NCBI GenBank assembly: GCA_029721435.1
Contig: CM056576.1
Location: 120,517,166 to 120,581,165 of the forward strand
Length of the DNA stretch: 64,000 nucleotides
DNA from: Gymnothorax reevesii
Lineage: Eukaryota > Chordata > Actinopteri > Anguilliformes > Muraenidae
Direction of reading: 5' to 3'
Every line of letters begins with the position of its first letter. The stretch's first letter is position 1. Under the pieces are notes generated by a model that was not told the DNA's origin, searched no databases, and saw only the letters and a list, made by a program, of their open reading frames with translations. The position numbers were made by a program, and so were the translations under genes. Positions 33,637 to 46,836 of this stretch are shown here, piece by piece.

Positions 33637-36600
33637 TCAACTGTGGATTGCAGTGTTTCCAATGGGAAATTGCTCTGTCACGTTGTCTGTGGTTTCTGGT
33701 AAATATATCTTTGGGTCACCTGGAAAGGGCAGGGAAGGGGGCTGGTTGAAGTGACCCATGAGGAATATACCAATCGTGCCCAAGATAAACACGAGTGCCA
33801 TGGCAAAGAAGCAGACTCTGTCAATTACTCGAGCCACCAAGAACCACTCTTCATTTTCCTGTGAACAAAAACAAACCAGTCTTTCATAATTGATACATTC
33901 ATCATTGCTGAAACAAGCCAAAAACAGATGTCCGTCCCTAAAACAGAAGAGCGAAGACCAACTCACTGTCTGGAAGCGATTCTGCTGGCGCTTGCTCTCA
34001 GCGATGTGCTTGCAGGAAGCAACGCACTGCTTCACAGCTGAAGAGGCTTGGGCAAGACTGGCACTCACATCCTGTGCTGTATCCCCATGCAGACCATTTT
34101 CTGAAGGTTATAGAAATATTTCAAACACGTTGAAACAACCATAACATTGTGTCCTGAATTTTGAATTTTTGTTCTCTCAGTTCAATATAAAAAGGCTGTC
34201 TCCCTACTCTCTCATGCCTCCCATCACACCTAGAATTAGACCAAACACTCATGGAAGAACTGTAAAACGGAGAAGGTTAACGGCATCAGAGAAGCGGTAG
34301 TGTAAGAGAGGGAAACAGGCTTGATTTTGTACCTTTTGAGCTTTAGACTGGCATTCTGATCCATTGTTCTTGTAAAAATTAACCAAACTTCTACAGATGA
34401 GTCAATTTCAGGAGACGAACCCGATACAGAAACGGAGCGACTTGAAAAAGACATAGGACGAGAGATAGTGAGAAGGACAGAAAGTGAGAGAAACTCACGG
34501 ATCTCTTCTAACACGGTCCTCACGAGACCATTCCTCTCCCTGAGATCGCTGAGCACGATCTCAGGCGGACCCGTCTTCAGGAAGTGCTCGTTCGCCTTGT
34601 CAGTGGGGCCCAAAGAGCTTCGCCGTCGGTTGGGGGGGTCTGCCGGTGTCCAGGGTCTCATTTGCATGTGCAAAATTCGTGGCAGAATGTTTAGGAAGAT
34701 CTAGCGTGTGAAAAACAGCAAACAAGGATGTCAAGCTCACTGGGAGATTAGTGATTGTTCACATTACAAAACCCAATAACTCATTAGTTTGATGAGTCCA
34801 ATGAATGAATGACTTACTAAACGGTTATAAATCTGTATCTTTTCACTAAGCACAAATGCTGTGCTTGCGATTTTAATCGGACAATTAATGAGCCGATCAC
34901 TACCGCTGACTTAAAAGTCCGTTCATGACAGTATTTCAGTTATTTCAAAAAGATGGCTTTGAGTGTACCTTTCGAACTTTATCCGTCATTTGGTGGGTAT
35001 TGGGAGTTCGCAGAGAGACATTCAGCACAATTACGCAATTTGTCACCACAATGATGATCACTGACATGACGAACATCAAGTACCTTAGTCAAAAGAAGGC
35101 AAAGAAAATCAAAAATAACAGAGCGATGACGTGCAATATTAATGTACAATAATCACTTCTCTTCCTGGTTAAGTAGGTTCAAAGTTTGAAAAAGCATTTC
35201 TTACATGAAGACCACAAAGGAAAAACTATCAGAGTCCAATTTTTGCATTTTTGTATATTTTATATGTTATCATGATATTTATAATGATATATAATAATAT
35301 TATATATTATTATTATATTTTTTATTTTTTGCTTATTTTTTCAGCGCCTTGTTTCTAAGATTGTTTTGAATTTTTAATTCATCATCTCTCCACAATGTGG
35401 AAATGTGACCCTGATCATTTTTCCATTGTGGTCTTCATATTGTACAACAATGACATGGACATATTTTGTATCCGCTGGATTCAGCGCTTCACTGAAGCTA
35501 CATCACTTTTATATTCAGTTACAGGAGTAGTAGTAACATATATTCAAACCCAAGATCAGGATGCCATGTTTTATGGCTACAGCAATACATTATAAATACC
35601 TAGATCTTGTGAATAATTTTTGACATCTTTCCTTGTAATGCAGCGGTACATATTTGGGATCTTTGTAAACCTCAGGATATAGACTAAAATTTAAGATCGG
35701 CCTAAAGTTCCACAGGTTTTAATGAAGCAGCTGCATTTGACAAACAAACATATGCAATCACATACTTGAAGAGATCAATTACTTTACAATCAGTCAGCAT
35801 ATGATTGATATATAAAAATAAGTCACAGTTTTCCACAGTAAGAAGGATGTAATATCATACTTTCCTATAAGTGGTGTGGCTTGCGATGTTTCTGGAACCT
35901 TCTGAGCAATCAGGAAGAGGAAAACAGTCTGCGCCAGGAGTATAGCGATCGACATGGTACACTTTTGCCCTCCGGCTGACAATAGTAACACAACAGGCAG
36001 ATGTGAGCAAACACCTGTGCAGGACACACCTTCAGTACAACTTCATAACATCAGATGAATCTGGTGCTTTTGAATTATTGATCAGTGGTCCAGATTAAAA
36101 ACTCATTTAAATCTGAGTTCAGCGCAGCTGTGTATTTGACTCAACTTTCCATTTCATGTATGACATTTCTGGGTTTTTATTTCAGCTTTGGCTTCATGAA
36201 GTGCTAGATGTTTCCCTGGTAAGCAGGTAAATTCAGTTTTGGAGACCATAATATGGCTGGGTGGTCTATTCTTCACATTTTGGGTATATTTTCGATCTCT
36301 TGCATGCAGTTATCTTGGATGAGCAGGTGCTCTTCATACCCCTCTGCCATCCCTCACTTAAAGGTCACTCACACACAGTCCCTCTTCTAAAATGAGAAAC
36401 ATTAGAAAGTATGAGGGCTAGACCTTCAAAGTCATTCTTTGAATTAGACTTACTGGAGAAGATGAAGAATAAATCATTAGTTGGGAGAAAGAGAATCTTT
36501 TTTGAAAGGGAATGAAGACAAGACCTTTAGCGGGGAGGTAGTAGACCAGTAGGCCCAGGGAGGAGATGAGCACCGAGGGCACGATGATGTTGATCACATA

Positions 36601-39600
36601 GAACAGAGGCTTCCTCTGAATGATCAGGAAGAAGACCAACTCCTGGAACTCCAGCTCATCCCTGCTGTAGCGAGTGTTTATTATTTTCTTAGCAGGTCTG
36701 TGTTTGATGACCCATTCACCATTCTCTATGGAAAGGAAGAGAAGAAAAAGGCTCTTCAACATGTAAGACAGCCGATAGCAGTTGATTCTAATATCATACG
36801 AGTCAAGTCTTTCAAATCACATCATTGAAAAACGTATTCCCAACTTTTGTTTTTTTTTCACAATTACTGACTGTCTTTTTCTACAATTATTCAGGACTGA
36901 AATAAGCAAATTCATAGCAATTTGATTTTCTGTCTCAGGGAGTCCTCCAGACAGCAAGCCTAAATGTAATTCAGGCACAGTTGGTCAGGATGTATTCTGA
37001 CTTTGTAATAAAACCAATAGTAAGAAGAGTGTAACGCAACATCCTCCAGTCACTCTGTATCACCTGTAAATGCCTCAGGGTCAATCTCAATCCACTCCAC
37101 CACCTGACCTTTTTCATCACTTGTGAGAAGGAGTTCAATCTCATTTGCGTTGTAGGTCTGGGATCTTCCAGAGTGGATGAGGATGTGGAGAAAAGCATAA
37201 TTATTAATAAAAACTGTGTTAACACCGTAACAGTTACTCTGGTATGCTAATAAAACATGCCTCAGATGATGGAATAAAGTATTGCTGCAGTGTACATATC
37301 TTATTTCATTCTAGACACTGAAAAAAAAAAACATGCAAGGCAATTAACCTTACCGAAATACCATTGAGCAGTTCTGCCAGTCAAATGGGAAGTAGTTGAC
37401 TTTAATGGAACAGGAACTGCGGTAGATAGCCGGGGGTAACCAGTAGACATAGCCGAAGGGGTCAACAAGGGCGTTTACATAAAGAGCGATTTCAAATTTT
37501 CCATCCACGCTTTAGGCACAAAGAGAGGAATGTATTGACAAAACCAAAAATTAGTTTGTTGACCTGAAAAATATGGTAGATATATTTTTATATAATCACT
37601 GGTGCAGAAAGAACTCTTAGCTAGCTATCTAGCAAGTGCATTATACTGATAGTAACATTAGCTAACTTTAATAATACAACATAATATCGTGAGATTATAT
37701 AAACATAACCGAATGATTTATCAATTGTTGATATAGTTCATAATAAGTGTTAATTGCATTAGTAACATTTGTTAACTCATATTTGTTTTAATTAGATGGC
37801 TGGCTGGCTAATCTGTAGTTCAGTTTTTGAACTATAACATTGGGACATTTATTTCACGTCAGGCAGAGACTGGGAATTAAAGACCTCATGCTCATTGTGC
37901 CTCTGGTAATACAGAAACTCATGCAATTCCTTTATAATTTGCCAGTATTTTACTGTCAGTGTGCACATAAATATGCTAAAACTAGAGATTGGATCAGGTT
38001 CATGGTTTGTGAATGAGTGGGCTTGGGGGGCCAAAAACAAATTTTTGCTCCTGGGCCCATCATCACACACCTCCGCCTCTGAATATTAGTGCTTTCAGAC
38101 TCCTTGAAGACACTGTGATGACAGGTGTAATTCGCGACCCATCACATAATGGACTACCCTTCGGTATGCATTGCTTGTACAGCTTCTGACTAATAGATTA
38201 TAATAGAGCCTTTCCATATTGAATATTCAAGGAACTCACGAATAGATATGGGGATTAATTTGTTATTGACTTTTAGTATAACCATCCCAAAAAGGAAGAA
38301 CGGTTCTAAATGACCTGGAAATACAACATTATTGACTGGTTAGTAACGGTATTTCTATTGATTAAATCCATCCCACTTGTATGGTCTTTTCAATACTTAT
38401 TCTTACATTACATCATTGCTATGAAGAGGAAGATGATAATGATGAATTCAATGTTTGACGATAAATACAAATTTTTATTATTAATTGAGATGTCGTACTG
38501 TTCATACATTTACATACTCACTAAACTACATACCTTCCTTTAAGGCAGTCATAAGAACTAATGCTGTAATTGTGAAATTCTCCCAGATGTTAAGCCCTTG
38601 TAGTTCTACAGTCACTGATGTTTTTTGTACTCACTTGTTTTCTAGAATGATATCAGGCAACCAAATGTTTTTGGATGGAACGCGCAGACGAGTGACATTC
38701 TGATACATTGGCATGTGGTCCCACTTCAGGCGGTAGTCATGCCATTGCTGTAAAATTAATAATGCATCGATACTCACATTGCAAAAATTTTCATTTCATT
38801 ACCTCCTAGCTCTGATTTCTGCCAGAACATATGACTGTGAAAAACGCTTATGCAGTGAGCATCTTAATTTCTGAAATTCAAAGGAAATTTAAAATGTGTT
38901 TTATTTTAGCATTAATCTACACCTCCAACTTTCATTCGAAGATGTTGTTTATGAACTCAAGTTTTGTCAGCCAACACAGTTGCAAACAGTTAATCACAGA
39001 ATAAGCAAATACACAAAATCATAGTTTGGCATCCAGGCTCTGACCCTGACACATCAGCAACCTGCTGAGCTTGAGGAGAATGACAGAGCAGGGAGTGTCT
39101 AAATACAACCCCAATTCCAAAACAATTGGGACGAAGTGTAAATTGTGAATAAAATCAAAATGCAATGACTTTTAGATCACATGAGCCAATATATTATTTA
39201 CAGTAGACTTTTGTAGATAACATTTCAAATGTTGAAACTGAGACATTTTACATTTTTATCCACAAAATGAGCTTATTTCAAATTTTCTGTTTGCAACAGG
39301 TCTCAAAAAAGTCGGGAAACAGGCAAAAAAGGGCTGAAAAAGCCATTCATATATAAGAGAATCAGCTGAAAGAACATCGAGCAAGTAATTAAGTGAACTG
39401 GCATCAGGAGTGTAACATGATTGGCTATGAAAGGGATGTCTTAGAGAGGCTGAGTCTCTCAGAATTAAAGATGGCCAGAGGCTCTCCAACCCGTGAAGGC
39501 TTGGATAAAAAAATTGTGGAATATCTTAAAAACAATGCTCCTCAATGTTAAATTGCAAAGGCTTTGTGTTGTGATTCTGCTTTTTGCTCATGTTCTGTTC

Positions 39601-42600
39601 TGCCTTGACCGTGTTCATGCCTTGGTTTTTCAGACTGACTTTTGTGAATTCTGGATATTTGCCATGTCTGACTATTCTTAGAATATGTATTGTGTTCTGT
39701 TGGTATTGGTTTATTCATATATTGTCTTAATGTGTACTTTTCCATGTTTTGCATTTTGCCATAGTCACATTCCGGTTCATGTTTTCCATTATGCTCTGCA
39801 CTTTGTCTCCCCCGTCTGGTCTTGCGTCTTATCACTGCTCACAGCCCCAGTCCTGCGTGTTACTCTTCGGTGATTTATTGGATTCTGGATTTCAATCTTC
39901 CTTCCGATCTCGTTTGCTCACTTCGCCTTACTTTTCTATCTTACTAACCATACTAACAGTTTGCTATTTTCGCTATAAGTCACGAACACCAACTAACATT
40001 GTATATAATACTAACTTACTAACAGGCACCAAGGGATTGTATAGTTTCACTTACTAATTGATTAATAAGCTCTCAGCACTCGCCCTGTTCTAGCCTCTTG
40101 TCTCTCCCTGATTGGCTTTGCTGCATTTTCTGTGGAAGCTCAACGTCTTATCACGCTGTCCTTCTTTAATTATCTATGCACGTTAGAACTCCTTAACTGG
40201 AGCTGTATGTCTTTGTATAGGTTTGTCCCGTGATCCCTGTCCCTTGGCTTCTACCAAATTGCATGTGATTAGGTTCTCCGTCATGTGCTGCTCCCTTGTA
40301 ATCAGTCTGACTGTTTGCACCTGTGTCTCTCACCATGTGATCTCCCTGGAAATGTATATTAGGTGTCTCTTCATGCACCTGTGTCTCTCACCATGTGATC
40401 TCCCTGGAAATGTATATTAGGTGTCTCTTCACAGCTACTCTCTGTCAGATCGTTTTCCTCAGTCTTCTTGTGCCACGCTTCATTCGCCTTGATTACTCAG
40501 TGTTTCTCTTTCTGACTGGACCGCCCGACCTTTCGATTTTTTTTGCCTTTGTGATTTTGGATTATCGTTGCATCTGTGTGTTTTGACCTTTTTCTGCCTG
40601 ACTACGAGATCTGTTTGCTGCCCTTGTAGCGATTCGGATTACGCCCATTGGATTCTGGCTTTGCTTCTCTGATATACCTATTCCTGTGAACCAGACCTAT
40701 TTCTGTCCAACTACAATTACTGTGTTTGCTGCCCTGGTTTTGATCCTATTTTTGCCCAACTGGATTTAGATTTTTGGAGTGTGGACTTTGTACTTTTGCC
40801 TTCTGCCCTGCGGGGGTGCTCCCCTTTATTGATAAAGCAAGTTCTACTGCATTGCCTGGTTCTTGCGACTGGTTCCTGATTGCACCCTTACACTTTGAAG
40901 GTCTCATCATTGACAGATCATAACATCATCAAAAGATTCAAAGAAACTGGAAAAATCTCTGTGCGTAAGGGACAGGGCCGAAGACCTTCCCTGGATGCCC
41001 TTGATCTTCGGGCCATCAGACACCACTGCATCACTCACCGACATGATTCTGTCATTGACATTACTAAACGGGCCCAGGAATTAATCAAGACCCACTGTCT
41101 GGAAACACAGTCCGCTGTGCCACCCACAGATGCCCCCTAAAACTCCATCATGCAAAAAGGAAGCCATTGTTGAGCATGATCCAGAAGCATCGCCGTGTTC
41201 TGTGGGCCAAAGCTCATTTAAAATGGACTGTAGCAAAGTGTCCAGTGGTCAGACTAGTCCAAATTTGACATTCTTTTTGGAAATCATGGGCGTCGCGTCC
41301 TCTGGGCTGAAGAGGAGAAAGACCACCCCTCCTGTTATCAGCATTAGTTCATATGGTGTGGGACACTTGCATGTTTTATAAAGCACCATGAATGCTGAAA
41401 GGTATATAAAGGTTTAAGAGCAACATATGCTCCCCTCCAGACGACATCTATTCCAGGGAAGGCCTTGTGTATTTCAGCAGGACAATGTAAAACCACAGTG
41501 CAGCTATTATAACAGGATGGCTTCGTAGAAGAGTCCATGTGCTGAACTAGCCTGCCTGCAGTCCTGATCTTTCACCCATTGAGAGCATTTGGTGCATAAT
41601 TAAACAAAAAGTCTGTCAAAGGAGACCCAAAACTCTCCAGCAGCTGGAGGCCTATATTAAACAAGAGTGGGATCAATTTCCAATGGATAAACTCAAGAAA
41701 CTTTTCTCCTCAATGCTCAGGCAATGCTATACCATGGTAAATAGGCCCCTGTCTCAACTTTTTTGAGACCTGTAGGAGCCATCAAATTTGAAACGAGCTC
41801 ATTTTGTGTACAAAATTGTAGAATTTCTCAGTTTCAACATTTGCTATGTTGTCTCTGTTCTATTTACACTTTGTCCCAACTATTTCGGAATTGGGTTGTA
41901 TACAACTCCTCCCCCATGAGGAATCTTAGAGCCCTTAGGTGGATGCTGGGGTCGAGATAGGCTCGTAACAAGCAGCAGACAAGAGTAGTAAGCAATGTTA
42001 TGAGCTGCAGCAGAGAATGATGCAGCGCAGCAGCAGTTACAGGTATGTGTTTTGCCATGGAAGGAGAGCAGGACAGCATCTTAAATAGCCTGTCTTGCGG
42101 AGGGCTGGGGCAGTTGCAGATATGCATGGGAGCGTCTATTAAAATGACAGCATCTTCTGAAGTTGTCTGCTTGAACTAGCTTCACCAACTGCATTCTATT
42201 TAACCCAAGGTCTTCTTATAACGAATGTTTTTGGAAATTGCTACATTGCCACCAAATGCAAGGTCCCATCATTATGCCATACCGCAGCTTTCAACTGCAC
42301 CCTGATTTTACCATTTCAACCCATACGCTGGTGGTAAGAGCCTCCTCTCGTTCATTCTGCAATTAAAGACAGAAAGTGCAAGATTGAGACGGACTCTCCA
42401 AAAATCTTGAATCACATTCTAATGAAAGGATTGCCCTCCCGTAAGCTTAATGCGTTACCCAAATTGGGCCCTAATGTTTCATAGAAGCGCATTCCTCTGA
42501 ATGTTGCTGCAGAAACAAAGACCGAAATTCTTTACTCAATGACTCAGTGATGTATGAAGCCTTTTTCATTAAGTTTTAAAAAATATTTCACTAAGTGCAA

Positions 42601-45600
42601 TCAGATATAGAGGGTGCTATAATTGAGAGCAAGTTGCAATGTTGAGTTAATAAAGAAGATTCAGTGGAGATTAACTTCTTTGGGTGGGTCATTTTTGGTG
42701 TTCGTGGGAACACAAACATGCTCATTCAAAATATGCACACTTATGCTTGTATAGGCACTCACCAGGGAGATGAGATTAGTAAGAGTCAGTTTGAGCTCCA
42801 CTTGGATGATTTTGTTGTTCCGCTCTGCTGGTCGGATATTCTTGTTATAATCCTGCATGAGGTCCTTCATCAGAGCGCTCTCCAGGTTTTGACCTTCTGT
42901 TCCTAGCAGAGTACAGTTCTGTGAAAAACTGATCCCTTTCTGATTTTTACTATTTTTGCATACTTGTCATATTTAGATGTTTCGGATCGTGCAACTAATT
43001 TTGATGCAAGACAAAGACAATGTGAGTCAACAATAAATGCCGCTTTAAAATGGTTATTTCATTCATCGCCACCCTAAACCTGATTGGTTGTGCTACTCTT
43101 GGCAGCAACAACTGCAATACGAAGTTTGAAAGAACTGGCAATAAGTCATTTACATGGCTGTGGAGGAATTTGGGACTACTCTTAATTGCATAGTTACTTC
43201 AATTTTAGCAGCACTGGATGATTTTCAAGCATAAATTGCCTGTTTAAGGTCATGCCACAACATCTCAATAAAATTCAAGTCAAGACTTTGACTGGGCCAC
43301 TCCAAAACCTTAATTTTGTTTCTTTGGAGCCATTCAAATATAGACTTGCTTGTGCGCTTTGGATCATTGTCCTGCTGCATAACCCAACTGCACTTGAGCT
43401 TCAGGTCACAAAATGATGACCGGACTTCATGATTTCCTTCAGGATTTTGCGGTAGGGAACAGAATTCATTGTTCCATCAATTACGGCAAGTTGCCCCGGT
43501 GCGGAAAAAGCAAAGCAGTCCCAGACCATTGCATTGCTACCACCGTGTTCGACCGTTGGTATGTTTTTATTCTGGAATGCTGTTTTACCTTTACCTGTGA
43601 TGTTACGGGACTCATATCTTATTAAAAAGCTCCACTCTCGGTCCATTATCCTAAAAGTCTTGGGCCTTATCAAGATGTTTTTCTTGCAAATGTGTGACAA
43701 GCCTTTGTGTTCTTTTTGGTGAAAAGTGTTTTTTGCCTTGCAGCTCTTCCATGGATTTCTCGCCAGTCTCATTCATAATGTTTAATCATGAACACCGCCC
43801 TTGACTGAGGCAATTGAGGTGTTTTGCTCTTTCAATCTTATGACATACTGGATGAGTCGTCAATGCACTCTTGGAGGAAATTTGGTAGGTTGGCCACTCC
43901 TGGGAAGGTTCCCCTCTGTTACAAGTTTTCTCAATATGTAGATAATGGCTCCCACCATAGTTTGTTCTGACCCCTAGAAATGGCTCTATAACCCTTTTCC
44001 GGTTGATAGATGTCAACAAGTTTGTTTCTCATCAGCTCTTGAATTTCTTTAGATTGCAGCAGCATGCGCTGCTTTTATCACTTGACGTTTAGCTTCATCT
44101 GAGCAGGCAATAATCATACCAATGTGTATTTCGGGAAATTTAACCCAATATTCTGTTAAATTTGTTTAATTGGTCGATATTGCTACTAAGGGGGCAGTCA
44201 CTTTTTCACATAGGATCAGGTCGGGTTGGAGAGCTTTTTCTTTACATTAAAGCTGGAGTTTGCGATTTTTAAAAAAATCACTTTCTGTCGTATTTGTTAC
44301 CCCGCCAAGGAGGTTATCCAATCGAGTCGGTTTATTTATTTGTCCGTCTGTTTGTTTGTTTGTTTGTCTGTTGACAGGATTTCTCGGAAACTACTGGACA
44401 GATCTTCATGAAATTCACCAGAAGTAGACCTTGGTCCATGGACGACTCCATTAAATTTTTATGATGATCCGGATCTGGATCCGGGTTTTGGATCCGGATC
44501 ATTTTTTTACAAACTAAGTGACATTTCTCCAAACCTAAAGAACGGATTTTGATGAAATTTACTCTGAATGTAGATCTTGGGCAATTGTTTATATAAGTAT
44601 GAAGATCATGTGGCTCAAGATTTTGAATCTGGATCCAGATCCGGATCAATATTTTATGATTTTCAATTAGGCAATTCTCCATAACGACTGCAGCATTTCT
44701 ACCAAATATTGACCAGAAATATTGACATAGTAATGAAAGATTCTTAAAAGATCAGTAACGACTTCCATTCTCATGGGTCCTGATCCAGATCCAGATCAAC
44801 AAATTGGACTCTGAGGTAAAATTTTGAAGTTGCGGAAACTTTAATTATATTATCGAGTAATACAGCATGTGAAAGCCAGTCATGAATGCTTACGAGATCT
44901 GACAAAAATTGTGATCTTATGACTCCACTGTGACACATTAGGATGAATAATGTATTTTCACAAACAGATGCCAATCCAATCTTCTGGATGTTCCATCTTC
45001 AAGATTTCAGAGAAGCAGATAGCGTTAGTGTTGTCTATGTATGGACATCATTCTGCAGAAACTACTGGACAGATCTTCATGAAAATGTCCATCATCAACT
45101 TTTGATGCAACGTCATCCCTTGGCGGAGGTCAGAAATCTCGAATTGCCCTTGTTAAAAATGTTACTATGACCTGATAGTGGGATGAGAGTCAGATGATCT
45201 TTGAGAAAATCAGAGTAATCTAGCTCCATCTAGTGCTTCTAATTCCTTCTGCAAAATTTCACCTCGACTGGGATAAAACAACCAATCAGAGCCAGGAGGA
45301 GTGACTGACGGTGTCAATCATTTCTCGTGCACACGCAGGGGGCCGCCCCCTCCCTTGCGCTTTTAACCTGGGTCCGGCTTCTGGAGTTTTACCAAAGCAA
45401 TGAATCAGGGGGCGTGGCTTTGGTCAGAGACCTGAGGGAAGGGGGTGGGTTTAGAGGTGAGGCGGCATTCAAATCTTGCTTGCTGTTCCAAGATTGCATA
45501 CTCTAGCTTTAATGAAATAATAAATTAAATCATCATTTAAAAACAGCATTTTGTGTGTATGATGGTTATCTTTGCCTGATACTAAAGGTAATTTGATGAA

Positions 45601-46836
45601 ATTTTCAAGTGAGACAAATATGCAAGAACAGAACAAATCAAGAATCACTTTTTAACAGAACCGTAGAATTATCATTTAATATCCATTAAAACACACTAAT
45701 AATTCTGTGTTGCTGTTAATTTGATATTAAGCATTTGCAAAGGTCTACCTAAACTGCATTGTATATTGACTGCTGCATATCCGTTTTGATGTATTTGGCC
45801 AAACATATCTTCTGTATATTAAGATTTGCTTTTAAACAGCAGAAGTGTCATAATGAATATGAAAATGCAACAATGTAATTATCCTTGAAGTCCCTGTTAA
45901 ATCCAAACAGGCACAATATATTCAAATTTCGGCCAAACAGCTGCAAGTGTTCACACAACAAAACTGAACAGACTCACGACTCACACTGACCATGACAGAC
46001 ACCACTCTCAGCCACCGTAGCATGCCAAATATATGTTATCAGTACAGCATTTGTAATCTTCTAAAAAAATCTCTCAGAGGAAACTAACACAACCAAATCA
46101 TTATCAATATTAATGAAATATGGATATCTTCTTTCATCAAAGGAATTAAATTAAATTTGGTAGTAGCAAGATTCATAAAACATTTTTTGAGTGTCAATCT
46201 TATTTCTATAGTCATCACAGTTTGCACCATGGTTCTGCGCATGTGAATACAATACTAAACACTTTCCAGTTGGTTGGTGGCATATTAGGAAATGTGAAAA
46301 TAGAGTGCAATCAGAGTTCATCGCGAAGCGTTGAAGCAGCTAACAAATAAACCACAAATTGCCTCGCTCTTTTCTCATTGCTGACACCCTAGAAGTTTTG
46401 CACCTTGTGAATTAGTTGTCTCAGGTGCTAAGCAGGTGCTTGTTGATACTGCAAGTGAGACAACATTTCAGCATCTCTGTTTGAAAAATCAAATCAATTA
46501 AAACTATAGTGAATAGTTTAAAAAACGCTCGAATGACGACATCGCCTTCTCCTATATTGTACTCCCGTACGCGCACATCACGCATGCAATTTACACTAAC
46601 ATGCAGGCAAATGTCCTCAAATATGCGTGCCACCACACACACACACGCACACACACACACTATTACAAGACAAAATAATGGGATATACTGAAGTAAATAT
46701 AAATTCTAGGAAATAACATACAGAAATACAAAGTACCAACTGAAGCAACGGATGTAAAAAACTTTCTACCTGAACCGAAGAGAAGCAGAAAAGAAAGGAG
46801 GAGAAGGGATGACAGGAGGGATGAGACCGAATCCAT
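33637..46836 (-). CDS. chrng: Muscle nicotinic acetylcholine receptor gamma subunit, complete
   Basis: Twelve coding exons: 46836-46770, 42902-42763, 42356-42312, 38747-38635, 37509-37354, 37164-37064, 36725-36525, 35975-35861, 35083-34969, 34700-34499, 34100-33967 and 33858-33637 (1611 nt, 536 residues, stop TGA). Phases agree at all eleven junctions, and exon sizes 45, 156, 201 and 115 are those I expect for this receptor family. The protein has a leucine-rich signal peptide ([14 protein letters not shown]). The ligand domain has W in SVWVEM, an NVT glycosylation site, and a Cys-loop from C155 to C169 ([15 protein letters not shown]). M1 contains [15 protein letters not shown]2 [21 protein letters not shown]3 is in the 115-nt exon at 35083, and M4 follows [25 protein letters not shown] and [14 protein letters not shown] favour gamma over delta. 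The subunit joins alpha, beta and delta chains in the fetal-type muscle endplate channel. Introns host two large Tc1 copies, and one abuts exon 2. Confidence 0.96.
39567..40892. mobile_element. Probable solo LTR (TG...CA) with 5-bp target duplication
   Basis: The insert begins TGTTGTGATTCTGC and ends CCCTTACA, flanked by CTTTG at 39562-39566 and 40893-40897. Removing it restores the family B transposon ('gcaaaggctttgaagg'). TG..CA ends, a 5-bp duplication and 1326 bp without coding capacity fit a solo long terminal repeat of a Gypsy-type or retrovirus-like element. A sequence near 40810-40850 with 'tttattgataaagc' might be its polyadenylation region. No gag/pol or second LTR is present. Confidence 0.7.
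40317..40431. repeat. 58-bp tandem duplication inside the LTR
   Basis: The unit starting GCACCTGTGTCTCTCACCAT is repeated back to back at 40317-40374 and 40375-40431 with essentially no differences. Identical copies indicate a recent duplication or a feature of the LTR family. Confidence 0.9.
42914..45663. mobile_element. Tc1/mariner element abutting chrng exon 2, carrying a TTAA insertion
   Basis: TA at 42912-42913 and 45664-45665. Ends read CAGTTCTGTGAAAAA and, from the other strand, CGGTTCTGTTAAAAA. Minus-strand remnants of transposase occur at 43401-43772 ([31 protein letters not shown]). Without the insertion at 44247-45512 it is about 1.48 kb. It is the same broad family as the split element at 28646. 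It lies in chrng intron 1, ending 11 bp from exon 2. Confidence 0.8.
44247..45512. mobile_element. TTAA-flanked insertion, 1.27 kb, probably composite
   Basis: TTAA at 44247-44250 and 45509-45512. Inner ends AGCTGGAGTTTGC and, inverted, AGCTAGAGTATGC. Removing it restores the surrounding Tc1 ('tttacattaatgaaataa'). TTAA target use points to piggyBac or Kolobok types. The middle, about 44300-45140, looks like a second repeat with CCGCCAAGGAGGTTAT at one side and CCTTGGCGGAGGTCA at the other, a (GTTT)n/GTCTG stretch, and repeated 'gatccggatc'/'gatccagatc' palindromes. 'cagatcttcatgaaa' recurs near 44400 and 45071. Confidence 0.65.

Larger units (their letters stand above)
39106..41898 (+). mobile_element. 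Tc1/mariner element, family B, interrupted by an LTR
   Basis: TA at 39104-39105 and 41899-41900. Ends read CAACCCCAATTCCAAAACAA and the complement (..ATTTCGGAATTGGGTTG). Plus-strand transposase pieces are seen: '[16 protein letters not shown]' near 39499, then after the insertion [20 protein letters not shown] near 40938. Degenerate catalytic blocks (caggacaatgtaaaacc, tcacccattgagagc) lie near 41480 and 41575. Without the LTR it is about 1.46 kb. It is located in chrng intron 3. Confidence 0.85.

Noticed and set aside
42897..42918. Using the upstream TTTTTCACAG acceptor for chrng exon 2
   Set aside because: It adds 16 nt and puts the exon in a frame with an early stop, while the proximal AG gives [17 protein letters not shown] in frame. 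It is kept as a possible aberrant site in the findings.
33637..46836. Delta (chrnd) or serotonin type 3 receptor instead of gamma
   Set aside because: [14 protein letters not shown] and [14 protein letters not shown] with FPGDP near the C-terminus match gamma subunits better than delta. The muscle-type exon pattern excludes type 3 serotonin receptors.
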